Source of the DNA: an uncultured Porphyromonadaceae bacterium
GTDB taxonomy: Bacteria; Bacteroidota; Bacteroidia; Bacteroidales; Muribaculaceae
Length of the DNA: 38,433 nucleotides
Reading direction: 5' to 3'
NCBI GenBank assembly: GCA_947177035.1
Contig: CAMWSS010000022.1
Span: 1-38,433 of the forward strand
Shown: positions 24,578 to 32,118 of the stretch, piece after piece
How the letters are laid out: each line of letters starts with the position of its first letter
Position numbering within the stretch: the first letter of the stretch is position 1
Translations under genes and position numbers: made by a program
Notes under the pieces: generated by a model
What the model saw: only the letters and a program-made list of their open reading frames with translations
Told to the model about the DNA's origin: nothing
The model's database searches: none

Positions 24578-25468
24578 TTATTGGAAATCAATAAGAGACC
24601 CATAAATATACGTATCGTATATATTACTATGAACAAGGAATTCGCCCATTACATCAGTGGTAACACCTTTGATATTATTGGGCAACACAAATAAATACAT
24701 ATTTTCCGCCAATGCATCCGGTTTCTGCTCATAGATGTTATAGAAAGCCTTGCTTACTTTTCTATCAATCACTGGAACTGATATATTTGAACTTATGTAG
24801 AAGTTAGTGACCAGTTTTTCATAATGTTTCCCATCGTCAAAAGAATATGAGACACAAACGCTGAATCTGACAGTTGACGCACTTGGAGCGACATCAATTA
24901 CATTCCTGCCAATATATGAAGCATCTCCTATTCCATTTATTTTATATGCTTTTGACATAGCCACACTTCCTTTTGGCCCTATATAAACATGAGGCTGATC
25001 TGTCACCGAGACGGTATTTTGACGCATTATACCATCAGTGTGAGACGATCCGACATTCGTCGCATTAGCTAATACGCCAAGAGCACCTCCAATTCCTAAT
25101 GCGTTGGTTATTCCACCCAAATTAAAAGTAGCTCCACTTGTTTCGGAACTATATGTTCCGGTTGTAGATGTTCGGATCGTCGGATCATAATATGATAACG
25201 AGCTTCCATCTGGCATTATGACAAATGATTTAGTCTGATCCAACACTAAAATTTCTGATGTCAGATTGTAGACAACCGGCTGCATCTCACCCTTTGAATT
25301 GAAAAAGTATTCAACTGCAATTTTAGCATCTTTTGCAATTGACTGAGGCTGTGCAAAGTCTGTGCGCAAGGACTGATATGCGACGGAACTCACTGATAGT
25401 TTACCAGAGGTAGAACAGCCACACGTCATTATCATTACCACATAAAACCATATAAAATGGCATTTCAT
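24578..25468 (-). CDS. Lipoprotein of unknown function (first gene of the pair)
   Basis: I do not recognise this gene. The 296-residue product starts with a short hydrophobic signal and lipobox MTCGC (Cys18). The mature part is Ser/Thr/Tyr-rich, has a Gly-rich stretch (FNLGGITNALGIGGALGVLA, about 115-134) and ends with mainly beta-predicted sequence (YDTYIYGSLIDFQ). It is the promoter-proximal gene of a two-lipoprotein operon. There is no TAnnTTTG element in the roughly 50 bases between its ATG and the terminator of the structured RNA upstream, so transcription may come from that RNA's promoter by read-through. AT-rich codon use, unlike the neighbouring NUDIX and flavodoxin genes. Confidence 0.65.
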   Translation of the reverse strand: MKCHFIWFYVVMIMTCGCSTSGKLSVSSVAYQSLRTDFAQPQSIAKDAKIAVEYFFNSKGEMQPVVYNLTSEILVLDQTKSFVIMPDGSSLSYYDPTIRTSTTGTYSSETSGATFNLGGITNALGIGGALGVLANATNVGSSHTDGIMRQNTVSVTDQPHVYIGPKGSVAMSKAYKINGIGDASYIGRNVIDVAPSASTVRFSVCVSYSFDDGKHYEKLVTNFYISSNISVPVIDRKVSKAFYNIYEQKPDALAENMYLFVLPNNIKGVTTDVMGEFLVHSNIYDTYIYGSLIDFQ

Positions 25469-25515
25469 AAATAAAAACTGGTGCCGCGGTCATCCTCTCG
25501 TTGGCGTTAGGTTAG

Positions 25516-25558
25516 ATAAAAGAAAAAGCGTAGGAATCTGTATCGGTTACCGTCCTAC
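25516..25558 (-). terminator. Terminator of the structured RNA
   Basis: On the minus strand GTAGGA (25558-25553) pairs with TCCTAC (25535-25530); inside, CGGTAACCG (25552-25544) forms a small helix. A TTTTTCTTTT run follows. Confidence 0.7.
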
Positions 25559-25880
25559 TACTGGAGGCTTCTCGCATTGCCTAATCGAAGTCGGACGGCA
25601 ACGCAGAAGCCCACGCCAGTATATGCAACCATGCATCAGGCTATTATTCCTCACGGAAATCAAGCCTAAAGCAAGATAATCACATATCCACGGGCATCTA
25701 CCGTTGCACAACCCTTGACTTCGATTTTGAAATTTTGCGAGAATTTCCAGTAGTCAAGAATGAGCGCGGATAAACGCTTTCTTTATGTATTTTCACTACA
25801 TCCCGCTCCGCTTAACCCCAGACCGGGGGTTGGTTCGTAAGAACCTCACCCTACTGGCGTGGTCTGCGATACGGTCTGCG
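25519..25880 (-). ncRNA. Highly structured non-coding RNA or leader of about 360 nt
   Basis: No credible ORF occupies 25469-25960 on either strand. Read on the minus strand, a TAACTTTG element is followed by a chain of helices and an intrinsic terminator. In plus-strand coordinates, 11 perfect pairs join 25852-25862 to 25611-25621 and enclose the middle. Inside are GGTTC/GAACC (25832-25845), AACCCC/GGGGTT (25814-25831), a bulged GAGCG-GGAT helix (25762-25771 with 25800-25808), CTTGACT/AGTCAAG (25714-25720, 25752-25758) with inner GAAATT/AATTTC, and an AGGCT/AGCCT hairpin near 25640. After the enclosing helix comes a 15-bp hairpin (25566-25581 with 25597-25611), then the terminator. I recognise no tmRNA, RNase P, SRP or 6S signature. 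It could be an independent RNA or a leader of the lipoprotein operon. Confidence 0.6.
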
Positions 25881-25882
25881 AT
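25861..25882. repeat. Short direct repeat at the start of the structured RNA
   Basis: GGTCTGCGAT occurs at 25861-25870 and again at 25873-25882, separated by two bases, immediately next to the -7 element. It could be an operator-like site or part of the RNA 5' end. Confidence 0.5.
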
Positions 25883-25884
25883 CG

Positions 25885-25892
25885 CAAAGTTA
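25885..25892 (-). promoter_or_regulatory. -7 element of the structured RNA
   Basis: TAACTTTG on the minus strand; predicted start near 25881. No clear TTTG at the -33 distance. Confidence 0.5.
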
Positions 25893-25963
25893 GTAATAAT
25901 TTCCGAGATTCTGGGTCTCTCTTACTGAAAACATTAAAGCATAGGGCACTGTGTCTTTATTTC

Positions 25964-25995
25964 TTTGTCGGGAACGCGGATTTTGTGTAATTTTG
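25964..25995 (+). promoter_or_regulatory. Promoter of the NUDIX gene
   Basis: TTTG (25964-25967), a 20-nt spacer and TAATTTTG (25988-25995): full consensus. The ATG at 26004 lies 9 bases on, so the leader should be about 5 nt or less. Confidence 0.8.
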
Positions 25996-26003
25996 CAGCC
26001 GTT

Positions 26004-26522
26004 ATGGATAATGCAGAAGAAATTTTTCCAGTAGTTGACGAAGATGGAACAGTCATCGGCAGCGCCACGCGCGGAGTGTGCCACGGCGGAAGCATGCTGC
26101 TCCATCCGGTGGTGCATCTTCACGTGTTTGACCGACAAGGCAATCTATATTTGCAACAGCGCCCTTTGTGGAAAGACATTCAGCCTGGCAAATGGGACAC
26201 GGCGGTAGGCGGCCACATAGACATGGACGAGGAGGTCGGACAGGCTTTGCGGCGCGAGGCGCGCGAGGAACTTGGGCTGGAGAATTTCGAGCCTGAATTT
26301 ATAAAACGATATGTGTTTGAGTCGGATCGGGAGCGCGAACTTGTCAACGTGTTTCGCACCGTGGTCGACACCGTGCCACGCCCGTCGGCAAGCGAACTTG
26401 ACGGCGGTCGATTCTGGGCGGCCGACGCAATCGCCGATGGAATAGGACGCGGCATATTCACTCCGAATTTCGAGAGCGAATACACCGCATTGTTTCTCAG
26501 TTCAGAAACCGGGTTAGGCTGA
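26004..26522 (+). CDS. NUDIX hydrolase
   Basis: The 172-residue product has a complete Nudix box at about residues 70-92: GHIDMDE, seven residues, then REAREELGL, fitting GX5EX7REUXEEXGU. The N-terminus (EEIFPVVDEDGTVIG) and the segment LHVFDRQGNLYLQQRPLWKD resemble the subgroup that includes E. coli YfcD and the IPP isomerase-like Nudix enzymes. It should hydrolyse a nucleoside-diphosphate-linked compound, but the substrate cannot be told. The start at 26004 is fixed by the promoter at 25964-25995, which leaves a leader of only a few nucleotides. The last 26 bases overlap the convergent flavodoxin gene. Confidence 0.93.
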   Translation: MDNAEEIFPVVDEDGTVIGSATRGVCHGGSMLLHPVVHLHVFDRQGNLYLQQRPLWKDIQPGKWDTAVGGHIDMDEEVGQALRREAREELGLENFEPEFIKRYVFESDRERELVNVFRTVVDTVPRPSASELDGGRFWAADAIADGIGRGIFTPNFESEYTALFLSSETGLG

Positions 26523-27003
26523 GCAGCCAGCCATCGATGCGGCCATCGGTCAGGTCGGGATGATTAACCTGGTCAAGCAGCAGCCCGAAGGGCTGGCCAT
26601 CGGGACCGATGGCTTTTGACGTGCGGAATTTGTAGACATTGGCCGGATATGACCCGATGAACTGCGCGCCGGTGCCGTCGAGGCGTTTGCGGAGTTCGCC
26701 GACGCCGTTGCAGAAGGTGTCGGCCATGGTTTCGTCGCCGAGTCCGAACAGGGCTATGCGCTTTCCGCGCAGATCTAGTTCTTCAACTCCGTCAAGAAAA
26801 TCATACCAGTCTTCCTGCTCCTCTCCGTCGCCCCATGTGCTGGTGCCGAAGATCAGATTGGTATAGCCGCCGAGAGCCGATGGAGCTGTTTCGGCCACGT
26901 TATAGACGTGTTGCGCGGCAATTCCGAGTTTCTCGGCTATGGTTTCGGCCACTTTTTCCGTGGTGCCTGTGGTTGAGCCGTAAAAAATAGCGGTTTTCTT
27001 CAT
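26497..27003 (-). CDS. fldA: Flavodoxin
   Basis: The 168-residue product has the normal length of a long-chain flavodoxin. The FMN phosphate loop is at residues 9-16 (GSTTGTTE), the first aromatic loop is at TSTWGDGE, and the second near FGLGDETMADTFCNGVG. The long-chain insertion follows, ending with the motif LLLDQVN. It is a soluble one-electron carrier that can replace ferredoxin, commonly under iron limitation. Its ATG lies two bases after a perfect 13-bp inverted repeat (27005-27044), which suggests control at the promoter or at translation start. No TAnnTTTG element is seen upstream. The 3' end overlaps the NUDIX gene by 26 bases. Confidence 0.95.
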   Translation of the reverse strand: MKKTAIFYGSTTGTTEKVAETIAEKLGIAAQHVYNVAETAPSALGGYTNLIFGTSTWGDGEEQEDWYDFLDGVEELDLRGKRIALFGLGDETMADTFCNGVGELRKRLDGTGAQFIGSYPANVYKFRTSKAIGPDGQPFGLLLDQVNHPDLTDGRIDGWLLSLTRFLN

Positions 27004-27004
27004 T

Positions 27005-27044
27005 GTATGTTCTGATATGTGATTTTTTGATTATCAGAACATAC
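27005..27044. promoter_or_regulatory. Perfect 13-bp inverted repeat abutting the flavodoxin start
   Basis: GTATGTTCTGATA (27005-27017) and TATCAGAACATAC (27032-27044) are exact inverted arms around 14 bases. It could be a repressor operator or, in the mRNA, a hairpin ending at the start codon. Confidence 0.65.
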
Positions 27045-27052
27045 TTCAGATC

Positions 27053-27090
27053 AAAAAAGTTTTTGGCTGATGCTATTTTCTATAGCATCA
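27053..27090 (-). terminator. Possible terminator after the GNAT gene
   Basis: On the minus strand TGATGCTAT (27090-27082), which includes the last codons and stop of the GNAT gene, pairs with ATAGCATCA (27076-27068). A T6 run follows after about nine bases, so efficiency is uncertain. Confidence 0.5.
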
Positions 27091-27580
27091 ACTGGTAGTC
27101 CACCACATCCAGAAGTCGTCCGAACTTACGCCCCACCGCCTTGAAGCACGACACTTTCACGAAGCCGAGCGATTCGTGGAAGCGACAGCTGGCCTGGTTT
27201 TCGGCCGTGATGCACGCTATCAGCGACACATAGCCTCCGGCACGGCAATCGGCGATCAGCCGTGCCATCAGTGCGCGCCCGATTCCTTCGTGCCAGACGT
27301 CTGGCGCCAGATATATCGTTGTTTCCAAAGTCGGATTATAGGCCGAACGCTCTTTCCACGGGTGGGCATAGCAGAATCCGGTGATGCGCCCGTCGGCTTC
27401 ATCAAAGCTCACATAGTATGAATATCCTCCATCACACAGATCGGCGATGCGAGCGCGCATCGCGTCGACCGAGAGCGGTTCCACTTCAAACGACACCGTT
27501 GTTCCGGTCACATATCTGTTATATATCCGTGCGATGTCTGCGGCATCCGTCCCGACATCCACCCGTCTGATTTTGTTCAT
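27080..27580 (-). CDS. GNAT N-acetyltransferase (phosphinothricin acetyltransferase-like)
   Basis: The 166-residue product has the GNAT layout. The N-terminal DAADIARIYNRYV and the segment VSFEVEPLSVDAMRARI match the Pat/MddA subgroup; GFCYAHPWKERSAYNPTLETTIYL follows, and the acetyl-CoA loop is in HEGIGRALM near residue 100. Pat-like enzymes acetylate the amino group of phosphinothricin, methionine sulfoximine or related amino acids; the true substrate here is unknown. It begins 20 bases after tamB, at the distal end of the lnb-secA-tamB gene string, so it may be co-transcribed although it is unrelated in function. Its stop codon is inside the hairpin at 27068-27090. Confidence 0.92.
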   Translation of the reverse strand: MNKIRRVDVGTDAADIARIYNRYVTGTTVSFEVEPLSVDAMRARIADLCDGGYSYYVSFDEADGRITGFCYAHPWKERSAYNPTLETTIYLAPDVWHEGIGRALMARLIADCRAGGYVSLIACITAENQASCRFHESLGFVKVSCFKAVGRKFGRLLDVVDYQLML

Positions 27581-27600
27581 GCCTGAAAGTCGTTAAAATG

Positions 27601-30600
27601 TCAGTTTTGTGGTTCTACCCGCTCTGTCGGCTCCTCACGCCGGTGTTTTTTGCGGCGGAAGAAGTTTCCAAACGAGTCAAAATCGTGTTTGAAGACCAGT
27701 CCGAGTCCTTGCGTTGTCATTGCAGTCTTCACGTATAGATTGCGGTCATTGAAGTGGTTATAGGCCTTAAGGCGCCAGTTTCCGCCACGGTTCAGCAAGT
27801 ATTCGATATCAAAATCACCGACAAACTGATTGTTGTTGAGCATCTGATCGCGATAGCCGAAATTTCCGTTAAGCAACAGTCTGTTGTTGAGCAGAGTCGA
27901 CGACAACGCCAGGTCAAACTCCACGTCAGAGAAGTCGCCGGCGTCAGAGCGCAGATTCGGTGCCAGAGTGAACTTGTCGGAGATCTGACCGAGAATATTG
28001 GACAGCTGCGACGATATTGTCGACGAGGCCACCGACACCAGCTCGCCGCCGCGGTTTCCGGATGTCGACATCATATAGTCCGGCGTATAGAACCGGTTGA
28101 GCGCAAGCAGATAGATGATCTGCCGGTTCATCATCTCTTTGGTCGAAACGATAGCATGTACCTTACGGTCCACGTCTGACGTCAGAGTCGGGAAGCGCAG
28201 ATCAAAACCGATGTTGGGCGCGCTGATGGCGCCGTCGACTTTCAGCAGCGCCTGCACTGTCACCGACGTGCGCCCCACCTCCTTGTCGTTGAGAAACGAT
28301 TCGTCAAGATCGCTCAGATTGGCTTTCAGCGCATATATCGCGTTGATGTCAAGATTTATGTGGTCCAGATCGCCGCGAAACAGCACCTTGCTGCCGTTCT
28401 CGATGATGAAATTCTTGATGATAATATCCTGGAGGGTGAAGTGATAGTCACCGCGTTCAATCGTGTAGTCGCCAAAGATCTTGAAATCATCTTTCGATGA
28501 ATTATATATGATGTTAGGCGATCCTGAACCATAGGCCGTGATTTTGTCTCCGCTCACCGGATCCATTATCAGATTTATCCTGGCCGAGGGATTGACCGCC
28601 ACTTTCAGATCCATATTGAATGCAGTTGCCGTCGCGGCGGCCACTTCGGATTTCACCTCATCTTCCATGATTCTGTCAAGTTCCGGCGATCCGGGTTTAA
28701 GCGACATTACGTCGGTGTGGCGGACTGCATTCCTGTCACGAAACGAGAGGAAGGAATATTCACCGGCCTGTTCACGGTCAGAGAGCGTGAACGTGAACTC
28801 TGAATCAGGGTCAGTTGAAATGCTGGCCTCGACGTTGACCACTCCCGGCATGCCGTAAATTCGAGCCGAACCCGATCCGAAAATTCGCCCGTGCCAGTTG
28901 TCAAGATCTGACGGCCTGGTGTCATAGACCAGAAAGCGCCGTGCATTGTGGACCCGGAAATCAAACGACACGTCTTTAAGATAATTGTGTGACACTCTGC
29001 CGTCGAGTTTTGCCGTGCGGCCTCTGAAGTCACGTATAGTCATGTCTTTCAACGATATGGTTCCCGGAGTCAGAATCACGGAATCTTCCGTGAAGTAAGC
29101 GCAGTTGGTCGCGGCCACAGTGAGTCCGAAATCATGCGGTTTCAGAGCGCCGGCCATCTGCACCTTCTTGAACGAACCGTAAAGACGCATCAGTCCAGAG
29201 GCTTCGCCGGTAACGTCGGAAGCGAAAGCCGACAGAAGCTTGCGCAGGAACGCGACGGGAGTGTGGTCGGCATAAAACGTGAAGTCAAGCACCCCGGGCG
29301 ATTTCGGAGCGATCAGACCGTCGACCGACGTGGTCCGGCCATTGTCCTGCTCAACGTCGGCATTCAGTATTATGGCCTGCCGTCCGTTATCCCAGCGGGC
29401 AGTGATCGCGGCCTCGCCGAAGCATCCTCCGGAGTATGAAAACCGGCTGACAGCCAGATCATCGGTGCGCAATATCGGCGAAGGCGACAGCAGAGCATGG
29501 CCGCTGACGTTACCGGTGGCCACACCGCCAAACATCAGATTGTCGCCGAGATCGAGCGTCTCGAAAATATAGTCGAGGTTTATATTTTTCAGCGCCACGT
29601 CAAGCCGCGAGGCTGAATCAGGCGCAGCCACACCGGCAATGTCGACCGACTGATTCAGGCGCCCTATGTGCAGGCCGTCGACCGTGATTTTCCCGTCGGC
29701 CCAGGCCACAGTGGCCGGATCAACCTGCCACACCGAATCATTGACAACCAGCTCTGACGGATGAATACGCATTCCGGCGCCTACAACACGTCCGTTGTCG
29801 GGATCAGTGCTGAGCCGGGTGTCGACAACAATGTCGCCATAGAAGTCTCGGTCACGGTCTATGCGCCATGACAAATTCGAGCGAGTGTCGGAGATGCTGT
29901 CGCCGACGATTCCGAATTTAAGCGCCGCATAACCGTCTTTGGTCTTCATCATGGTCGACGCCAGCAGATCGATCCGTCGGGCCAGACTGACGTTGACCGA
30001 AGTCTGTTTCAGCAGCTTGTTGCCGCGCTGGAGATAGGGGCCCGAAAACATGAACCATGCACGCGTCGAGTCCACTCCGGCTCCGATCGTGGCGATGTGT
30101 TTCGGCTTGACCGGAATCTGGAAAAAGTCATAAAACTCCGGTTCAGGGAAAATATGACCTGTTATATTGAATTTGTTGCGCCTGGTTTCAAGATCTGACT
30201 TGCCGAATATCAGAGCATAGAGTTCGGCAGGCAAGGCGGCGAAATCATACTCGCCGGCCAACCTGGCCTCCAGCAGATCGGATTTCAACTCCACGACCGC
30301 TTCGCCGCCGCGATCACGGAGCGACGACACCGTCAGCGGCCCGAGCGCTATCGACGATCCGGTCTGGCGGTTTGCAAACGAGAAATTGCTGACCACAAGG
30401 CTGCCCATGGTGCCGCGTGGCGAGATCTCCTTAAGGTCGGCGTCGACCTCGGCCGTGAGCGAATAGCCCGGAAATTTACCCCAGAGTCCCATGGCACACA
30501 GATCGGCATGGTCAACGAGGGTGTAAAGCTTGACATCGGGCCGCGGATTGTCACGGTCAGGAAGCGCCACCGAACCGTCGACATACACCCCAAGCAGCTC

Positions 30601-32118
30601 GTCCACAATCTCGGCCGTCAGTTCCAGTTTATTGCCGTTTAATGCAGCATCGGCCGTTATATCAGTGTAGTCATGCCCGTTGACGTTAAGTCTCGGCACC
30701 ACGACCGACACTTCGCCCGAACGCCGCGATCTGCCGCTCATGCGCCCTGACAGCGCCGCACTGAAGTCGACGGTGCCAAGCCGGCCGTCGCCGGTCATAG
30801 CTCCGAGATCGATCTCTTCGCCGCTGACTTTGGCCTCGACAGACTTTTCATTGCCAAAACCGGCATTTATATCCATCTGCAAGACTCCGGCTTCGGAAGC
30901 GACCCGACAGACCACCTGAGCATAACCGCCGTCGGCTGCGCCAGCACCCGCACTGCCGCTGATATCGATCCGCCCCATTGCGGCTATCACCCGCGCCAGC
31001 GCCGACGGAGCGTCAGGAAAGAAATTAGCCACCGACAAGGCCCCGGATGCAGGCAGAGTCAGTTCGAGAGCGCCCACTCCGGCGCTGGCGTTGCCCTGAC
31101 GCATCACATCATCGACAAAACCATGCGTGAGCAATGATCCGTTGTCATGACCGGCGGCCTTGAGTTCCAGCTTCTGAAGCTTGAAATCACCATTGTCGCT
31201 CCTGACGGAAGCCTCTACCGAAACCGGCACATCAAGACGCGAAAGCATCGGGAGAAAGGGCGCAAAATCAGGCGGATATATTGTCGAGCCTTTTTCTATG
31301 GCCACAGTGTGAGATCCGGCCGCAAGCGCGGACACAAGACTGTCGGCAGACTGATAGCGCACTTCCATATCTGAAAACAACAGCTTTGTGACCGGCAACT
31401 CCAGTCCAAGACCGGTCACTGCGAGAAGCGAATCGGTGAATCTGACCGATCCTCGCAGATCTTTCAGCTGAAATCCAGAGGCTTCCCTGGCCTGCAAGCG
31501 CTTCAGGTGTATGGTCATATCGCGGTCTGATATTTTTGGCATGGCGACGTCAGCCTTCAGATCGCGAATCACGACATGGTCCGGACTGAATCGCCCGTCT
31601 TCAGGCATAGGCCGGTCCAGCACGTTGTATGACAAAGCCCCCTGCCTGACAACCGCCGTGTGGAGCGACAGCGAAAATCGCTTGTCATTGTCGCTGTCGG
31701 GTGACGACTTCAACCGCGCTATAATCGGGGCGATGTTAAGCGGGGCATGGATCGAGTCACGCCACAGGCACAGCGTCGGGCCGATGATCTCGACGTCGTC
31801 GACCACAAGCCTGCGCATGGCGATCAGCCTTGTCGGACTGATGCCGCCACTGATCCGCTGCACCTCGGCGACCGTTCGGCCGGCCGAGTCACACACACTG
31901 ATCCCGTCGATGTTCAGACGGGTGAAAGGCTCGATTTCCACAGACCGGATTCCTACCTGCACACCAAGCAACTGCGACAGCTCCGATTCGGCCAGATCGC
32001 GGATCATGGTCCTCACAGGCGAGATCCACAACACAAGGTATAGAATAGCGGGTATCCCCACTGTCATAATCAGCAGGGATACCACTATAAAACGTATTAT
32101 CTTATAGGCGTTCCTCAC
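27601..32118 (-). CDS. TamB-like translocation and assembly module protein
   Basis: The product is about 1505 residues. A single N-terminal membrane helix (about 9-34, [25 protein letters not shown]) anchors it in the inner membrane. A very long repetitive beta-rich region follows, as in AsmA/TamB bridge proteins, and the C-terminal 400 residues carry the TamB (DUF490) domain, with [20 protein letters not shown] and, near the end, [40 protein letters not shown]. Such proteins span the periplasm and help move lipids or barrel proteins to the outer membrane. I prefer the GTG at 32118, which overlaps the secA stop by four bases (GTGA), over an ATG at 32169 that would run 55 bases into secA. Confidence 0.9.
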   Translation of the reverse strand: MRNAYKIIRFIVVSLLIMTVGIPAILYLVLWISPVRTMIRDLAESELSQLLGVQVGIRSVEIEPFTRLNIDGISVCDSAGRTVAEVQRISGGISPTRLIAMRRLVVDDVEIIGPTLCLWRDSIHAPLNIAPIIARLKSSPDSDNDKRFSLSLHTAVVRQGALSYNVLDRPMPEDGRFSPDHVVIRDLKADVAMPKISDRDMTIHLKRLQAREASGFQLKDLRGSVRFTDSLLAVTGLGLELPVTKLLFSDMEVRYQSADSLVSALAAGSHTVAIEKGSTIYPPDFAPFLPMLSRLDVPVSVEASVRSDNGDFKLQKLELKAAGHDNGSLLTHGFVDDVMRQGNASAGVGALELTLPASGALSVANFFPDAPSALARVIAAMGRIDISGSAGAGAADGGYAQVVCRVASEAGVLQMDINAGFGNEKSVEAKVSGEEIDLGAMTGDGRLGTVDFSAALSGRMSGRSRRSGEVSVVVPRLNVNGHDYTDITADAALNGNKLELTAEIVDELLGVYVDGSVALPDRDNPRPDVKLYTLVDHADLCAMGLWGKFPGYSLTAEVDADLKEISPRGTMGSLVVSNFSFANRQTGSSIALGPLTVSSLRDRGGEAVVELKSDLLEARLAGEYDFAALPAELYALIFGKSDLETRRNKFNITGHIFPEPEFYDFFQIPVKPKHIATIGAGVDSTRAWFMFSGPYLQRGNKLLKQTSVNVSLARRIDLLASTMMKTKDGYAALKFGIVGDSISDTRSNLSWRIDRDRDFYGDIVVDTRLSTDPDNGRVVGAGMRIHPSELVVNDSVWQVDPATVAWADGKITVDGLHIGRLNQSVDIAGVAAPDSASRLDVALKNINLDYIFETLDLGDNLMFGGVATGNVSGHALLSPSPILRTDDLAVSRFSYSGGCFGEAAITARWDNGRQAIILNADVEQDNGRTTSVDGLIAPKSPGVLDFTFYADHTPVAFLRKLLSAFASDVTGEASGLMRLYGSFKKVQMAGALKPHDFGLTVAATNCAYFTEDSVILTPGTISLKDMTIRDFRGRTAKLDGRVSHNYLKDVSFDFRVHNARRFLVYDTRPSDLDNWHGRIFGSGSARIYGMPGVVNVEASISTDPDSEFTFTLSDREQAGEYSFLSFRDRNAVRHTDVMSLKPGSPELDRIMEDEVKSEVAAATATAFNMDLKVAVNPSARINLIMDPVSGDKITAYGSGSPNIIYNSSKDDFKIFGDYTIERGDYHFTLQDIIIKNFIIENGSKVLFRGDLDHINLDINAIYALKANLSDLDESFLNDKEVGRTSVTVQALLKVDGAISAPNIGFDLRFPTLTSDVDRKVHAIVSTKEMMNRQIIYLLALNRFYTPDYMMSTSGNRGGELVSVASSTISSQLSNILGQISDKFTLAPNLRSDAGDFSDVEFDLALSSTLLNNRLLLNGNFGYRDQMLNNNQFVGDFDIEYLLNRGGNWRLKAYNHFNDRNLYVKTAMTTQGLGLVFKHDFDSFGNFFRRKKHRREEPTERVEPQN

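Noticed and set aside
25500-25900. Possible tmRNA, RNase P RNA, SRP RNA or group II intron
   Set aside because: None of the conserved core sequences (tRNA-like ends with tag ORF, GAGGAAAGTCC-like core, GGAAG/GCAGC loop, domain V) were found on either strand.
22570-25960. Attachment-site repeat of the tRNA-Ala 3' end marking an integrated island
   Set aside because: I could not find a second copy of the tRNA 3' sequence, nor an integrase gene; only the composition shift supports an island.
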